Shown here piece by piece: positions 32,795-41,112 of a stretch of 64,000 bases of DNA (position 1 is its first letter; every line of letters starts with the position of its first letter). The translations under genes were made by a program, and so were the position numbers. The notes beneath the pieces are model-generated. The model ran no database searches. It worked only from the letters and a program-made list of their open reading frames with translations, and was not told where the DNA came from. The stretch comes from Lichenicola sp964247755 (GTDB taxonomy: Bacteria; Pseudomonadota; Alphaproteobacteria; Acetobacterales; Acetobacteraceae), in the NCBI GenBank assembly GCA_964247755.1, contig CAXTVX010000001.1:496001-560000 (forward strand), written 5' to 3'.

Positions 32795-34722
32795 GACCCG
32801 CTGCCGGGACCCGCCGGCGTGCCGACCACCTGCTCCACCGCCTTGTCGTCGATCGATGGATGGGCGCGATCGCGCAATGCGGTGACGTAGCTATTCTCGA
32901 CGTCGTCGGCCATCGCCGCGTCCAGCGCGTCGCGGACACGAGCGTATCCGGTGTGATCCTTCGCCGGATCGGGATTGCGGACCGCGGTCACGGTGGCGAC
33001 CACGAACCCGTCCGGGGTTTGCAGCATGGTCGAGGTGCCGGGCGCCAGCGAGAACGCGATCTGCGCTAGGTTGGCCGGTACCGGGCCCTGGTTCCGCCCG
33101 CGGCGCACCGGGATGCCGGTCAGCAGCCCGGGTACCGATCCGGGCGTGGCCGCCGCCACCGCTGCCAGTCCGTGATGCGCGTCGGCGTTGGCATACAGTG
33201 CGGCCGCGCGCTGCTCATCAGCATGACGCACCTGGTCCTGCTGCCAGTCGGCGCGCACACGGTCGGCCGCCTGGACGAAGGAGAGCGGCGACGCCGGGGT
33301 GATGTCCTCGACCACCAGCGCGTACCAGCTGCCTTCCGGGCCCTGGATCAGGGTCGGGACGTCGCCCTTCCGGGCCGTGAAGGCCTGGGCCACGACCGCC
33401 TTGCGCACCGCCTCGGAGCCTGGCAGCGGCGCCGGGTCGCCGGATCGCGTCAACCCTTGCGCGTCCAGCGAGCCTTCGGCGGGAACCGCGCCGAGGTCGG
33501 CCGGGATGGCGTCGAGGCCGCCGCCGGCGATCGCGTCCTGCAGCTTCTGCACGCGTGGCGATACCAGCGCGTTGGCGCGCTGCCTGGCGATGATGTCGTG
33601 CAACTCGCCTTGGGCCTGCGCGAAGCTGCGGTCCTGGGCCGGCGTCACCTTGCCGACCCGGAGCACCACCCAGCCAGCCTCGGTCTTCGTCGGCCCGGCC
33701 ACCGTGCCGGGAGCGGTGGCGAAGGTCAGCCTGGCGATGTCGGGCGACGGGATGCTGGCGGCGGTGGCGTCGTCCAGAGCGATCGGCGTCGCGTCCTTGG
33801 CCGTCGCCTGCAGCTGGGTCCAGCCGATGCCGCCCTGCCACAAGGCGGCGATCTGCGCCGCCCGCGCCTGGTCGTTGGCAATCATCACCTGCACCGAGCG
33901 CTTCTCGGCCACGTGGTACCGGGGGGTCAGCTCGTCGTAGAGCTTGCGCTCGTCCGCCTCGGACACGTCCAGGCCATGCGCCACCGTATCAGGCGACAGC
34001 AGCACCAGCTTGATCTTGCGGTATTCCGGTGCGGCGAAACGGTCCTTGTTGTTGTCGTAGTAGCGGTGCAGCGTCGCGTCGTCCGGAGCGGGCGGCGCCG
34101 GAATGGCGCTGAAGGGCAGGCTCGCCATGTCCAGCACGCGCTGCTCGGCGCCGAAGCCGTAGGCGCGGCGCACCAGCTCGCCCGGCGCGTGGGCGCCGAT
34201 GCGCATCGGCTCGATCAGCGCGAGTGCCGCGGCCTGCTCGCGGAAGATGCGGATCAGCCCGTCCTCGGTGAAGCCGGCCGCCTGCAGCCTCTGGTCGAAC
34301 AGGGCGCGGCTGAACCGGCCGTCCTGCCCCAGGAACGCCTTCTCGGCGAAGATCTGCGCGCGCACCACGCCGTCCGGCACCACCACGCCGATCCGGGTGG
34401 CGGCGTCGTTGATCACCGCCTGGAACACCAGCTGCTGCAGCGCCTGGGCCGCGATCTGCCGCTTCTGGTCGAACGGCAGCGCCGTCGGGTCTGTCAGACC
34501 GCCGTTCTGCGCCGCGGAGGCCAGGCCACGCCGGTAGGTGCGATCGAACTCCTCGCTGCCGATGCTCTGGCCGGCGACGCGGGCGACGCTGCCGGCAGAC
34601 ACGCCGCCCAGCCCGGTGACGAAACTGCCCATGCCCCAGACGGCGAAGCTCAGGAAGATCACCACGGCGAGGATCCGTCCGAGCCAGGAGCCGATGAACA
34701 GGCGACGCATGAAGGCGAGCAT
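32791..34722 (-). CDS. ppiD: PpiD/SurA-type periplasmic peptidyl-prolyl isomerase
   Basis: This protein helps newly exported proteins fold at the outer face of the inner membrane. From the ATG at 34722 it has 643 residues: a short basic N-terminus (M-R-R-L-F), one membrane anchor at about 16-38, a SurA-like N-domain (about 48-200), and a parvulin-type rotamase domain in the middle, followed by a long C-terminal region. It precedes trpE in several alphaproteobacteria. Here it is divergent from tpiA with 166 bp between the starts. The frame continues open toward the tpiA start, but the membrane anchor fixes the N-terminus. Confidence 0.92.
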   Translation of the reverse strand: MLAFMRRLFIGSWLGRILAVVIFLSFAVWGMGSFVTGLGGVSAGSVARVAGQSIGSEEFDRTYRRGLASAAQNGGLTDPTALPFDQKRQIAAQALQQLVFQAVINDAATRIGVVVPDGVVRAQIFAEKAFLGQDGRFSRALFDQRLQAAGFTEDGLIRIFREQAAALALIEPMRIGAHAPGELVRRAYGFGAEQRVLDMASLPFSAIPAPPAPDDATLHRYYDNNKDRFAAPEYRKIKLVLLSPDTVAHGLDVSEADERKLYDELTPRYHVAEKRSVQVMIANDQARAAQIAALWQGGIGWTQLQATAKDATPIALDDATAASIPSPDIARLTFATAPGTVAGPTKTEAGWVVLRVGKVTPAQDRSFAQAQGELHDIIARQRANALVSPRVQKLQDAIAGGGLDAIPADLGAVPAEGSLDAQGLTRSGDPAPLPGSEAVRKAVVAQAFTARKGDVPTLIQGPEGSWYALVVEDITPASPLSFVQAADRVRADWQQDQVRHADEQRAAALYANADAHHGLAAVAAATPGSVPGLLTGIPVRRGRNQGPVPANLAQIAFSLAPGTSTMLQTPDGFVVATVTAVRNPDPAKDHTGYARVRDALDAAMADDVENSYVTALRDRAHPSIDDKAVEQVVGTPAGPGSGS

Positions 34723-34888
34723 GGGGATGTCCGGACGATGAACGGCGCGGCGCGCGGGGGAGCCGGGCGTGAAAGGCGGCGCACCATAGGGTGCGACCGG
34801 CGGCTTGTCATGCCGGGGCGTGGCATGGTCTACCAGCGCCGCCTGGATCCCGTCCGGTCCGGCCTGGTACCTGGATAATGTCACGCTC

Positions 34889-35635
34889 ATGGACCGTCAG
34901 CTGATCGCCGGCAACTGGAAGATGAACGGCAGCACCGCCGAGGCGCAGGCGCTGGCGCAGGCGCTCGCCGCGGGTGCCGGACCGATCGCCGCCGAGCTGC
35001 TGGTCTGCCCGCCCTTCACGCAGGTCGGCGCGGTGGCGCGGCTGCTGCAGGGCAGCCCGATTGCGGTCGGCGGGCAGGACTGCCACATGGCGCCGCACGG
35101 CGCGCATACCGGCGACATCTCGGCGCCGATGCTGCGCGACCTCGGCGCCACCCACGTGATCCTGGGCCACTCCGAGCGGCGACAGGACCACAAGGAGCTG
35201 GACGAGACGGTGCGCGAGAAGGTGGTGGCCGCCACGGCGGCCGGGCTGCTGCCGATCGTCTGCGTCGGCGAGACCGCCGACCAGCGCCTGGCCGATGGGC
35301 ACGAGGACACGGTCGGCTGGCAGCTCAAGGGCAGTCTGCCGCACGGTTTCGCCGACGGCCCCGGCGTGGTCGCCTACGAGCCGGTCTGGGCGATCGGTAC
35401 CGGGCGCACCGCCACCGCCGACGACGTCCTCGCCATGCACGCCTTCATCCGCGCCGAGCTGGTGCGCCAGTTCGGCGAGAACGGCGCCGGCGTGCGCATC
35501 CTCTACGGCGGCTCAGTCAATGCCGGGAATGCCGCCGCCCTGCTCGCGTTGCCGGAGGTCGGCGGCGCGCTGGTCGGCGGCGCCAGCCTGAAGCCCGCCG
35601 ACTTCCTCGCCATCGCCGCCGCCGCGCGCGGTTGA
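34889..35635 (+). CDS. tpiA: Triose-phosphate isomerase
   Basis: This enzyme interconverts glyceraldehyde-3-phosphate and dihydroxyacetone phosphate. The 248-residue barrel has Asn9 and Lys11 in G-N-W-K-M-N, His94 in I-L-G-H-S-E-R-R, the catalytic Glu164 in Y-E-P-V-W-A-I-G-T-G, and Y-G-G-S-V-N-A-G-N near the phosphate site. A GATAAT hexamer at 34874-34879 lies only 10 bp before the ATG; if it is the -10, the mRNA would have almost no leader. It is followed by secG after 13 bp. Confidence 0.97.
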   Translation: MDRQLIAGNWKMNGSTAEAQALAQALAAGAGPIAAELLVCPPFTQVGAVARLLQGSPIAVGGQDCHMAPHGAHTGDISAPMLRDLGATHVILGHSERRQDHKELDETVREKVVAATAAGLLPIVCVGETADQRLADGHEDTVGWQLKGSLPHGFADGPGVVAYEPVWAIGTGRTATADDVLAMHAFIRAELVRQFGENGAGVRILYGGSVNAGNAAALLALPEVGGALVGGASLKPADFLAIAAAARG

Positions 35636-35648
35636 GCCGGAACCCGCC

Positions 35649-36083
35649 ATGATCGCCACCCTGCTCGTCCTGCACCTTCTGGTCACGCTGACGCTGATCG
35701 GCACCGTGCTGATCCAGCGCAGCGAGGGCGGCGGCCTCGGCATCGGCTCCAGCCAGGGCATGGGCTCCTTCATGAGCGGACGCGGCACCGCCAACCTGCT
35801 GACCCGCACCACCGCGATCCTGGCGGCCGTCTTCATGCTGCTGTCGCTGGCACTGGCGGTGCTGAACCGCGGCGGCGCCGGGCGGAGCCGCGACATCCTG
35901 GCGCTGCCGCAGGCCGCCGCACCGGCCGTCCTGCCCCCCGGCGCCCGCGTCCCGGTGCTGCCGGCGCGGCCGCCGGTGGCGCCGGTTCCCGGCCACGACA
36001 TCCTGGCCACGCCGCCCGCCGCAGCGGTGCCCCCGGTATCGGCACCTTCGGCGCCGGCCTCGCCACCGGTTCCCGGCCACTGA
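35649..36083 (+). CDS. secG: Protein-export subunit SecG
   Basis: SecG is an accessory membrane part of the SecYEG channel. The 144-residue product has two membrane helices at about 2-22 and 53-72, separated by the typical loop Q-R-S-E-G-G-G-L-G-I-G and G-S-F-M-S-G-R-G-T-A-N-L-L-T. The C-terminal 65 residues are a long Pro/Ala/Val-rich tail with two V-P-G-H words, longer than the usual alphaproteobacterial tail and likely disordered. tpiA-secG is a conserved pair. pyrG, the common next gene, comes after an intervening amine oxidase. Confidence 0.94.
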   Translation: MIATLLVLHLLVTLTLIGTVLIQRSEGGGLGIGSSQGMGSFMSGRGTANLLTRTTAILAAVFMLLSLALAVLNRGGAGRSRDILALPQAAAPAVLPPGARVPVLPARPPVAPVPGHDILATPPAAAVPPVSAPSAPASPPVPGH

Positions 36084-36103
36084 CGAACGGCCCTGGCCGT
36101 TCG

Positions 36104-37402
36104 ATGAGCGGCCTGCCGGTCGTCATCGTCGGTGCCGGGGCGGCCGGGCTGTCCGCCGCCGCAGCGCTTCGGCGTGCCGGACAGGCGGTGATGGTGCTGG
36201 AAGCGGGCGACCGGATCGGCGGACGCGCCCGCACGTCGCGCCCGGCCTCGCTCGGAGGGGCCTCGATCGACGAGGGCGCCACTTGGCTGCACCAGGTTGA
36301 CCGCAACCCGCTGGTGGAGCTGGCGCGCGCCGCCGGCGACGCGCTGCATCCGGGGCACGAGGGCGGGCGGCGCCTCGTTGTCGATGGCCGGATCGCCACC
36401 GGGGAAGAGGAAGCCGCCTACGAGACGGCGGACGAGGCCTGGCGGGCGCACGCCGAGGCGCTGGCCGCCGATCGGGCGCTGCCGGACCGGCCGCTCTCCG
36501 TGGCAGGCGACGGCTGGAACCCCCTCGACCCGTGGCTCGGCAACCTGGAGGCCTGGGAGGGCGCCATCATCGCGGCCGCCGACGCGGACGTGCTGTCGCT
36601 GCAGGACTGGCACCGCAACGGGCTGGACGACGGCGACCTCCGGCCGGCCTGCGGCATCGGCACCCTGCTCGAAACCAGGCTGGGGCCGCTGGCGGGGCCG
36701 GTGCGCTGCGGCGTCGCGGTGCGGGCGATCGACTGGAGCGTGCCGGGGCGGGTATTGCTGTCGACGAGCGATGGCCAGATCGCGGGATGCGCCTGCATCG
36801 TCACGGTCTCGACCGGGGTGCTCCGTGCCGGAGCGATCGCGTTCTCCCCGCCCCTTCCCGCCGGCATCGCCGACGCGCTGGACGGGCTGCCGATGGGGCT
36901 GCTGAGCAAGCTGGCGCTGCCGGTGCCGGACGAGTCGCGGCACCGGCTCGGCGTGGCGCCCGGAACGCTGGTGGAGCAACGTCTGCATGATCGGCAGGCA
37001 CCGGCGATGCTGCTCGGCATGCTGCCGGACGGGGCGCCCTACGTGACCGGCTTCCTCGGCGGCCGGTATGCCTGGTCGTTCAGCGGGCGCGAGACGGACG
37101 CGCTGGACGAGGCGCGGACCCGGGTCGCGACCCTGCTGGGCGCGGACGCGGCGTCGGCGCTGGGGCCGGACGGCTGGGCGTCGCGCTGGGGCAGCGATCC
37201 GCTGTTCGGGGGGGCCTATGCCTACGCGCGGCCCGGCCATGCCGACGCCAGGGGCCGGCTGGGCGAGCCGTTCGGCGACGGCCGGATGGTGCTGGCGGGG
37301 GAAGCGTGCCGCACCGACGGGCTGGCCGGAACCGTCGGCGGCGCGATGCGCGACGGAGAGCGTGCGGCTCAGGCGGTGCTGGACGCCCTTGCCGCGGCCT
37401 AA
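36104..37402 (+). CDS. FAD-dependent amine oxidase family protein
   Basis: The 432-residue protein has the FAD-binding loop V-V-I-V-G-A-G-A-A-G-L at 6-16, the following acidic residue in V-L-E-A-G-D-R-I-G-G-R-A-R at about 31-43, and the C-terminal flavin segment A-G-E-A-C-R-T-D-G-L-A-G-T-V-G-G-A near 402-418. This is the monoamine-oxidase/polyamine-oxidase architecture. The substrate cannot be read from the sequence; an amine, a polyamine or an amino acid are all possible. It is inserted between secG and pyrG, 20 bp after secG, so it probably shares the secG transcript. Confidence 0.88.
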   Translation: MSGLPVVIVGAGAAGLSAAAALRRAGQAVMVLEAGDRIGGRARTSRPASLGGASIDEGATWLHQVDRNPLVELARAAGDALHPGHEGGRRLVVDGRIATGEEEAAYETADEAWRAHAEALAADRALPDRPLSVAGDGWNPLDPWLGNLEAWEGAIIAAADADVLSLQDWHRNGLDDGDLRPACGIGTLLETRLGPLAGPVRCGVAVRAIDWSVPGRVLLSTSDGQIAGCACIVTVSTGVLRAGAIAFSPPLPAGIADALDGLPMGLLSKLALPVPDESRHRLGVAPGTLVEQRLHDRQAPAMLLGMLPDGAPYVTGFLGGRYAWSFSGRETDALDEARTRVATLLGADAASALGPDGWASRWGSDPLFGGAYAYARPGHADARGRLGEPFGDGRMVLAGEACRTDGLAGTVGGAMRDGERAAQAVLDALAAA

Positions 37403-37474
37403 GCCGCGGATGCGGCGCTATTGTGACGGGGACGGGTATCCCGGACCGCGGGTTCCGGTGTAGGACGAACGCCC

Positions 37475-39112
37475 ATGACGCGGTTCGTATTCATCACCGG
37501 CGGTGTGGTCTCCTCTCTCGGCAAGGGCATCGCGTCGGCAGCGCTGGCGGCGCTGCTGCAGGCGCGCGGCTACCGCGTCCGGCTGCGCAAGCTCGATCCC
37601 TATCTCAACGTCGATCCCGGGACGATGAGCCCGTACCAGCACGGCGAGGTGTTCGTCACCGATGACGGGGCGGAGACCGACCTCGACCTCGGCCACTACG
37701 AGCGCTTCACCGGCGTGCATGCGACCAAGTCCGACAACGCCACCACAGGGCGGATCTACTCGGAGGTGATCGCGCGCGAGCGGCGCGGCGACTATCTCGG
37801 TGCCACCGTGCAAGTGATCCCGCACATCACCGACGCGATCAAGAACGCGGTGGTGCACGACACCGGCGACCTCGACTTCGCGCTGATCGAGATCGGCGGC
37901 ACGGTGGGCGACATCGAGAGCCTGCCGTTCCTGGAGGCGATCCGCCAGCTGCGCAATGACCTCGGGCCGGAACGCACCATGTTCGTGCACCTGACCCTGG
38001 TGCCGTGGATCCCGGCGGCGGGCGAGCTGAAGACCAAGCCGACCCAGCATTCGGTCAAGGAGCTGCAGAACGTCGGCATCCAGCCGCAGATGCTGCTGTG
38101 CCGGTCCGACCGGCCGCTGCCGGACAACGAGCGGCGCAAGATCGCCAACTTCTGCAACGTGCGCCCCGAGGCGGTGATCTCGGCGCTGGACGTCGACACC
38201 ATCTATGCCTGCCCGATCTCCTACCACGAGGAGGGCATGGATACCGAGGTGCTGCGCCATTTCGGCCTGCCGCATGCCGGCGAGCCGGACCTGTCCGGCT
38301 GGCACCGGGTGCTGGACGCGATGCGCAACCCGGAGGGCGAGGTCAGGATCGCGGTGGTGGGCAAGTACACCTCCCTGCTCGACAGCTACAAGTCGCTGAA
38401 CGAGGCGCTGATCCATGGCGGGATCGCCAACAGGGTGCGCGTGCAGCTGGACTGGGTGGACGCTCAGGTGTTCGAGCAGGGCCGGGTGCCGGCGGTGGTC
38501 GAGCGGCTGCAGGACGTGCACGGCATCCTGGTGCCGGGCGGGTTCGGCGAGCGCGGCTCGGAAGGCAAGATCGAGGCGGTGCGGTTCGCGCGCGAGCGCC
38601 GGATCCCGTTCCTCGGCATCTGCTTCGGCATGCAGATGGCGGTGATCGAGTGTGCCCGGAACCTGGCCGACATTCCGGACGCGTCGTCCACCGAGTTCGG
38701 GCCCACCGCGCAGCCAGTCGTCGGGCTGATGACCGAGTGGGCGCAGGGCAACGAGCTGCAGGTCCGCCAGGCCGGCGGCGACCTCGGCGGCACCATGCGG
38801 GTCGGCGCCTACGACGCGGTGCTGGACCGGGGCTCGCGCGTCGCCGACGCCTACGGCACCACGACGATCCGCGAGCGGCACCGGCACCGCTACGAGGTCA
38901 ACATCCACTACCGCGAGCGCCTGGAGCGGGCGGGGCTGAGCTTCTCCGGCCTGTCGCCGGACGGGATCCTGCCGGAGATCGTCGAGTATCCCGACCATCC
39001 CTGGTTCATCGGCGTGCAGTACCACCCCGAGCTGCTGAGCAAGCCGTTCGCGCCGCATCCGCTGTTCTCCGGCTTCATCGGCGCGTCGGTCCGCAAGGCC
39101 CGACTGGTCTGA
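37475..39112 (+). CDS. pyrG: CTP synthase
   Basis: CTP synthase aminates UTP using glutamine. The 545-residue protein has the N-terminal synthetase domain with G-G-V-V-S-S-L-G-K-G-I-A-S-A at 9-22, D-P-Y-L-N-V-D-P-G-T-M-S-P near 46-58, and a C-terminal glutaminase with Cys383 in G-I-C-F-G-M-Q and His517/Glu519 in V-Q-Y-H-P-E. Length is normal. kdsA, which often follows pyrG in alphaproteobacteria, is missing here; the next gene is an FKBP isomerase. Confidence 0.98.
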   Translation: MTRFVFITGGVVSSLGKGIASAALAALLQARGYRVRLRKLDPYLNVDPGTMSPYQHGEVFVTDDGAETDLDLGHYERFTGVHATKSDNATTGRIYSEVIARERRGDYLGATVQVIPHITDAIKNAVVHDTGDLDFALIEIGGTVGDIESLPFLEAIRQLRNDLGPERTMFVHLTLVPWIPAAGELKTKPTQHSVKELQNVGIQPQMLLCRSDRPLPDNERRKIANFCNVRPEAVISALDVDTIYACPISYHEEGMDTEVLRHFGLPHAGEPDLSGWHRVLDAMRNPEGEVRIAVVGKYTSLLDSYKSLNEALIHGGIANRVRVQLDWVDAQVFEQGRVPAVVERLQDVHGILVPGGFGERGSEGKIEAVRFARERRIPFLGICFGMQMAVIECARNLADIPDASSTEFGPTAQPVVGLMTEWAQGNELQVRQAGGDLGGTMRVGAYDAVLDRGSRVADAYGTTTIRERHRHRYEVNIHYRERLERAGLSFSGLSPDGILPEIVEYPDHPWFIGVQYHPELLSKPFAPHPLFSGFIGASVRKARLV

Positions 39113-39195
39113 TCCGCGTGCCGGCGGGCAGCGGTGCGGGTGCCCTGTCGGCGATCTGCTGCTATGACGCCGTGGCAACTTCTTCCGGAGGCTCC

Positions 39196-39666
39196 ATGCC
39201 GTTCGCCTGCGCTTCGCGTCCGCTCCTTCTGCTCGCCGCCCTCGCCGCCGCAGCGCCCGGCTTCGCCCGCGCCGGCACCCCGGCCGAGGCGGCGGCCTTC
39301 ATGAAGCAGAATGCCGCCCAGACGGGCGTGGTCACCCTGCCGTCGGGCCTGGAGTACAAGGTGGTGCAGTCGGGCGATGCCGGCGGCGCGCATCCGGGGC
39401 CTGCCGACAGCGTGATGGTGAGCTATGTCGGCAAGCTGTCGGACGGCGCCACCTTCGACGACAGCCACGGCAACATCGTCACCCTGCCGCTGAACGCGGT
39501 GATCAAGGGCTGGACCGAGGGGATGCAGCTGATGCGCCCGGGCGACGTGTGGATGCTCTACGTGCCACCCGAGCTCGGCTACGGCGCCAAGGGCGCCGGT
39601 CCGATCCCGCCGAACGCGGCGCTGGTGTTCCGGATCGAGCTGGTCGCGATAGCCGGACACGGCTGA
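39196..39666 (+). CDS. Secreted FKBP-type peptidyl-prolyl isomerase
   Basis: The 156-residue product has a signal peptide (hydrophobic 9-22, cleavage near A-R-A at 26) and one FKBP domain with V-M-V-S-Y-V-G-K-L-S-D-G, F-D-D-S at about 75, and Y-V-P-P-E-L-G-Y-G-A-K-G-A-G near 118-131, the classic substrate-loop segment. It would assist folding in the periplasm. A CCGGAGGC site lies just before the ATG at 39196. It lies 83 bp after pyrG on the same strand. Confidence 0.93.
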   Translation: MPFACASRPLLLLAALAAAAPGFARAGTPAEAAAFMKQNAAQTGVVTLPSGLEYKVVQSGDAGGAHPGPADSVMVSYVGKLSDGATFDDSHGNIVTLPLNAVIKGWTEGMQLMRPGDVWMLYVPPELGYGAKGAGPIPPNAALVFRIELVAIAGHG

Positions 39667-39772
39667 ACCACCAACGGTTTCCTGCGCCGCACGCAAGGCT
39701 GGCCCGACCCAGGCGGGCAGTAACCGTCCCCATCTGCTGGCGTTCCGCGGACGATCAGGGGTTCGGCGACGC

Positions 39773-40498
39773 ATGACTACAGGACTGGACGATGACCGGC
39801 ACCCGCTCGCCGAGCGGTTTCGCACCTTCATCCGCAACTCGGAGTTCTCCTGCATCGGCGCGAAGTCTGCCCTTGCCCGGAACCAGCTGCGTATCATGGT
39901 CGCCCGGGACATCGCGTCCGCCTGGGACGACCTGCGCATCCTGCCGGAGCTGATCGATTTCGCCCGCGCCTACCGCGACGACCGGCGGCTCTACCAGAGC
40001 TTCGTGGTGCTGTTCGAGGGTCCGAGCGCGCTCACGGAGGACGCGTTCGAGGCCCATCTCTGGTCGCGCCTGCAGTCGCTGAGCGACAAGGACAGGTGGC
40101 TCGGGCAGGATGTCGACAGCCGGGTGAGCCAGGACCCGAACCACCCGCACTTCTCGCTCAGCTTCGGCGGCGAGGCGTTCTTCGTGGTAGGGCTGCATCC
40201 GGGCGCCAGCCGCCTGGCGCGCCGGTTCGAGCGACCGGGCGTGGTGTTCAACCTGCACGACCAGTTCGAACGGCTGCGCAGCGAGGGACTGTACACCCGC
40301 CTGCGCGACACCATCCTGGACCGTGACTTGGCGCTCAACGGCACCGCCAACCCGATGCTGGCGCGGTTCGGCGAGAACTCCGAGGCGCGCCAGTACAGCG
40401 GCCGCGCGGTGGAGGACGGGTGGCGCTGCCCGTTCAGCGGCCGCAGTGCCGGTACGGCACGAGGACCGGCCATGCCGCCCGACCCTCGTGCCGGCTGA
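39773..40498 (+). CDS. YqcI/YcgG-family (GntA-like) protein, putative heme-dependent N-hydroxylase
   Basis: The 241-residue cytoplasmic protein has the two hallmarks of the YqcI/YcgG family: F-S-C-I-G-A-K-S-A-L near 25-34 (Cys27) and W-R-C-P-F-S near 217-222 (Cys219), with H-P-G-A-S-R-L-A-R-R-F between. A family member, GntA of guanitoxin biosynthesis, is known as a heme-dependent N-hydroxylase of a guanidino compound, so a similar reaction is possible here; the substrate is not known. The next gene is a DUF1989 protein, a combination I recall from other proteobacteria. The stop lies in a 15-bp direct repeat that extends into the next gene. Confidence 0.8.
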   Translation: MTTGLDDDRHPLAERFRTFIRNSEFSCIGAKSALARNQLRIMVARDIASAWDDLRILPELIDFARAYRDDRRLYQSFVVLFEGPSALTEDAFEAHLWSRLQSLSDKDRWLGQDVDSRVSQDPNHPHFSLSFGGEAFFVVGLHPGASRLARRFERPGVVFNLHDQFERLRSEGLYTRLRDTILDRDLALNGTANPMLARFGENSEARQYSGRAVEDGWRCPFSGRSAGTARGPAMPPDPRAG

Positions 40499-40516
40499 CG
40501 TTCGTGCCGGCTGACG
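40486..40516 (+). repeat. 15-bp direct repeat at the gntA-like/DUF1989 junction
   Basis: TCGTGCCGGCTGACG occurs at 40486-40500 and again at 40502-40516, separated by one T. The first copy contains the stop of the upstream gene, the second contains the GTG proposed as start of the downstream gene. A local duplication would have separated two genes that earlier overlapped. Confidence 0.85.
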
Positions 40517-41097
40517 ACTGGGTCGAGATCCCTCCCCGCTCCGGCACCGCCTTTACCCTCGACAAGGGGCAGCGCCTGACGGTGATCGACCCGCTGGGCG
40601 AACAGGTGGCCGACCTGCTGGCATTCCGGCGCGACGATCCCGACGAGGTGATCTCCTCCGGACGGACGCTGGACTATGCCAGCCGGCTGTTCCTGAGCAC
40701 AGGCGATCCGATCTATTCCAACCGCAGCCGCATCCTGTTGCGCATCGTGGAGGACACGGTCGGCAGGCACGACTTCCTGCTCACGCCGTGCTCGGCGGAT
40801 ACGTTCCGGATCATCTATGGCGATGCCCACCCACACCGCGGCTGCTTCGGCAACCTTGCGGCCGCACTGGCGCCCTACGGGATCGTGCCGGACCGGATCC
40901 CGGTCGCCTTCAACGTGTTCATGAACGTGCGTGTGGACGGCGACACCGGCGCGCTGACGGTGGCGCCTCCGTTGAGCCGCGCCGGCGACCACGCCACCTT
41001 TCTCGCCGAGGACGACCTGATCATCGGCCTGACTGCCTGCTCGGCGCTGCAGTCGAACAACGGCGCGTTCAAGCCGATCCGCTACCGGATCGGCTGA
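40504..41097 (+). CDS. DUF1989 (urea carboxylase-associated) family protein
   Basis: The 197-residue product has the segments D-P-L-G-E-Q-V-A-D-L-L-A-F, R-S-R-I-L-L-R-I-V-E-D-T-V-G-R-H-D, L-T-P-C-S-A-D-T-F and H-R-G-C-F-G-N-L-A that mark DUF1989. Three cysteines (in T-P-C-S, R-G-C-F and T-A-C-S) are good metal-ligand candidates. The family is found near urea and guanidine degradation genes, but its reaction is not settled. The GTG at 40504 was preferred; an in-frame ATG at 40420 would overlap the upstream gene by 79 bp. The two genes are probably one transcript. Confidence 0.82.
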   Translation: MPADDWVEIPPRSGTAFTLDKGQRLTVIDPLGEQVADLLAFRRDDPDEVISSGRTLDYASRLFLSTGDPIYSNRSRILLRIVEDTVGRHDFLLTPCSADTFRIIYGDAHPHRGCFGNLAAALAPYGIVPDRIPVAFNVFMNVRVDGDTGALTVAPPLSRAGDHATFLAEDDLIIGLTACSALQSNNGAFKPIRYRIG

Positions 41098-41112
41098 ACG
41101 GGCGCCCATCGC

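Noticed and set aside
31277..32800. Search for a trp attenuator (leader peptide with Trp codons and alternative hairpins) before trpE
   Set aside because: trpE overlaps ppiD by 4 bp, and the 42 bp between trpE and trpG hold no such structure.
34874..34879. GATAAT as -10 of tpiA
   Set aside because: A good hexamer, but no -35 at the right spacing and only 10 bp before the start codon; mentioned in the gene entry but not listed as a promoter.
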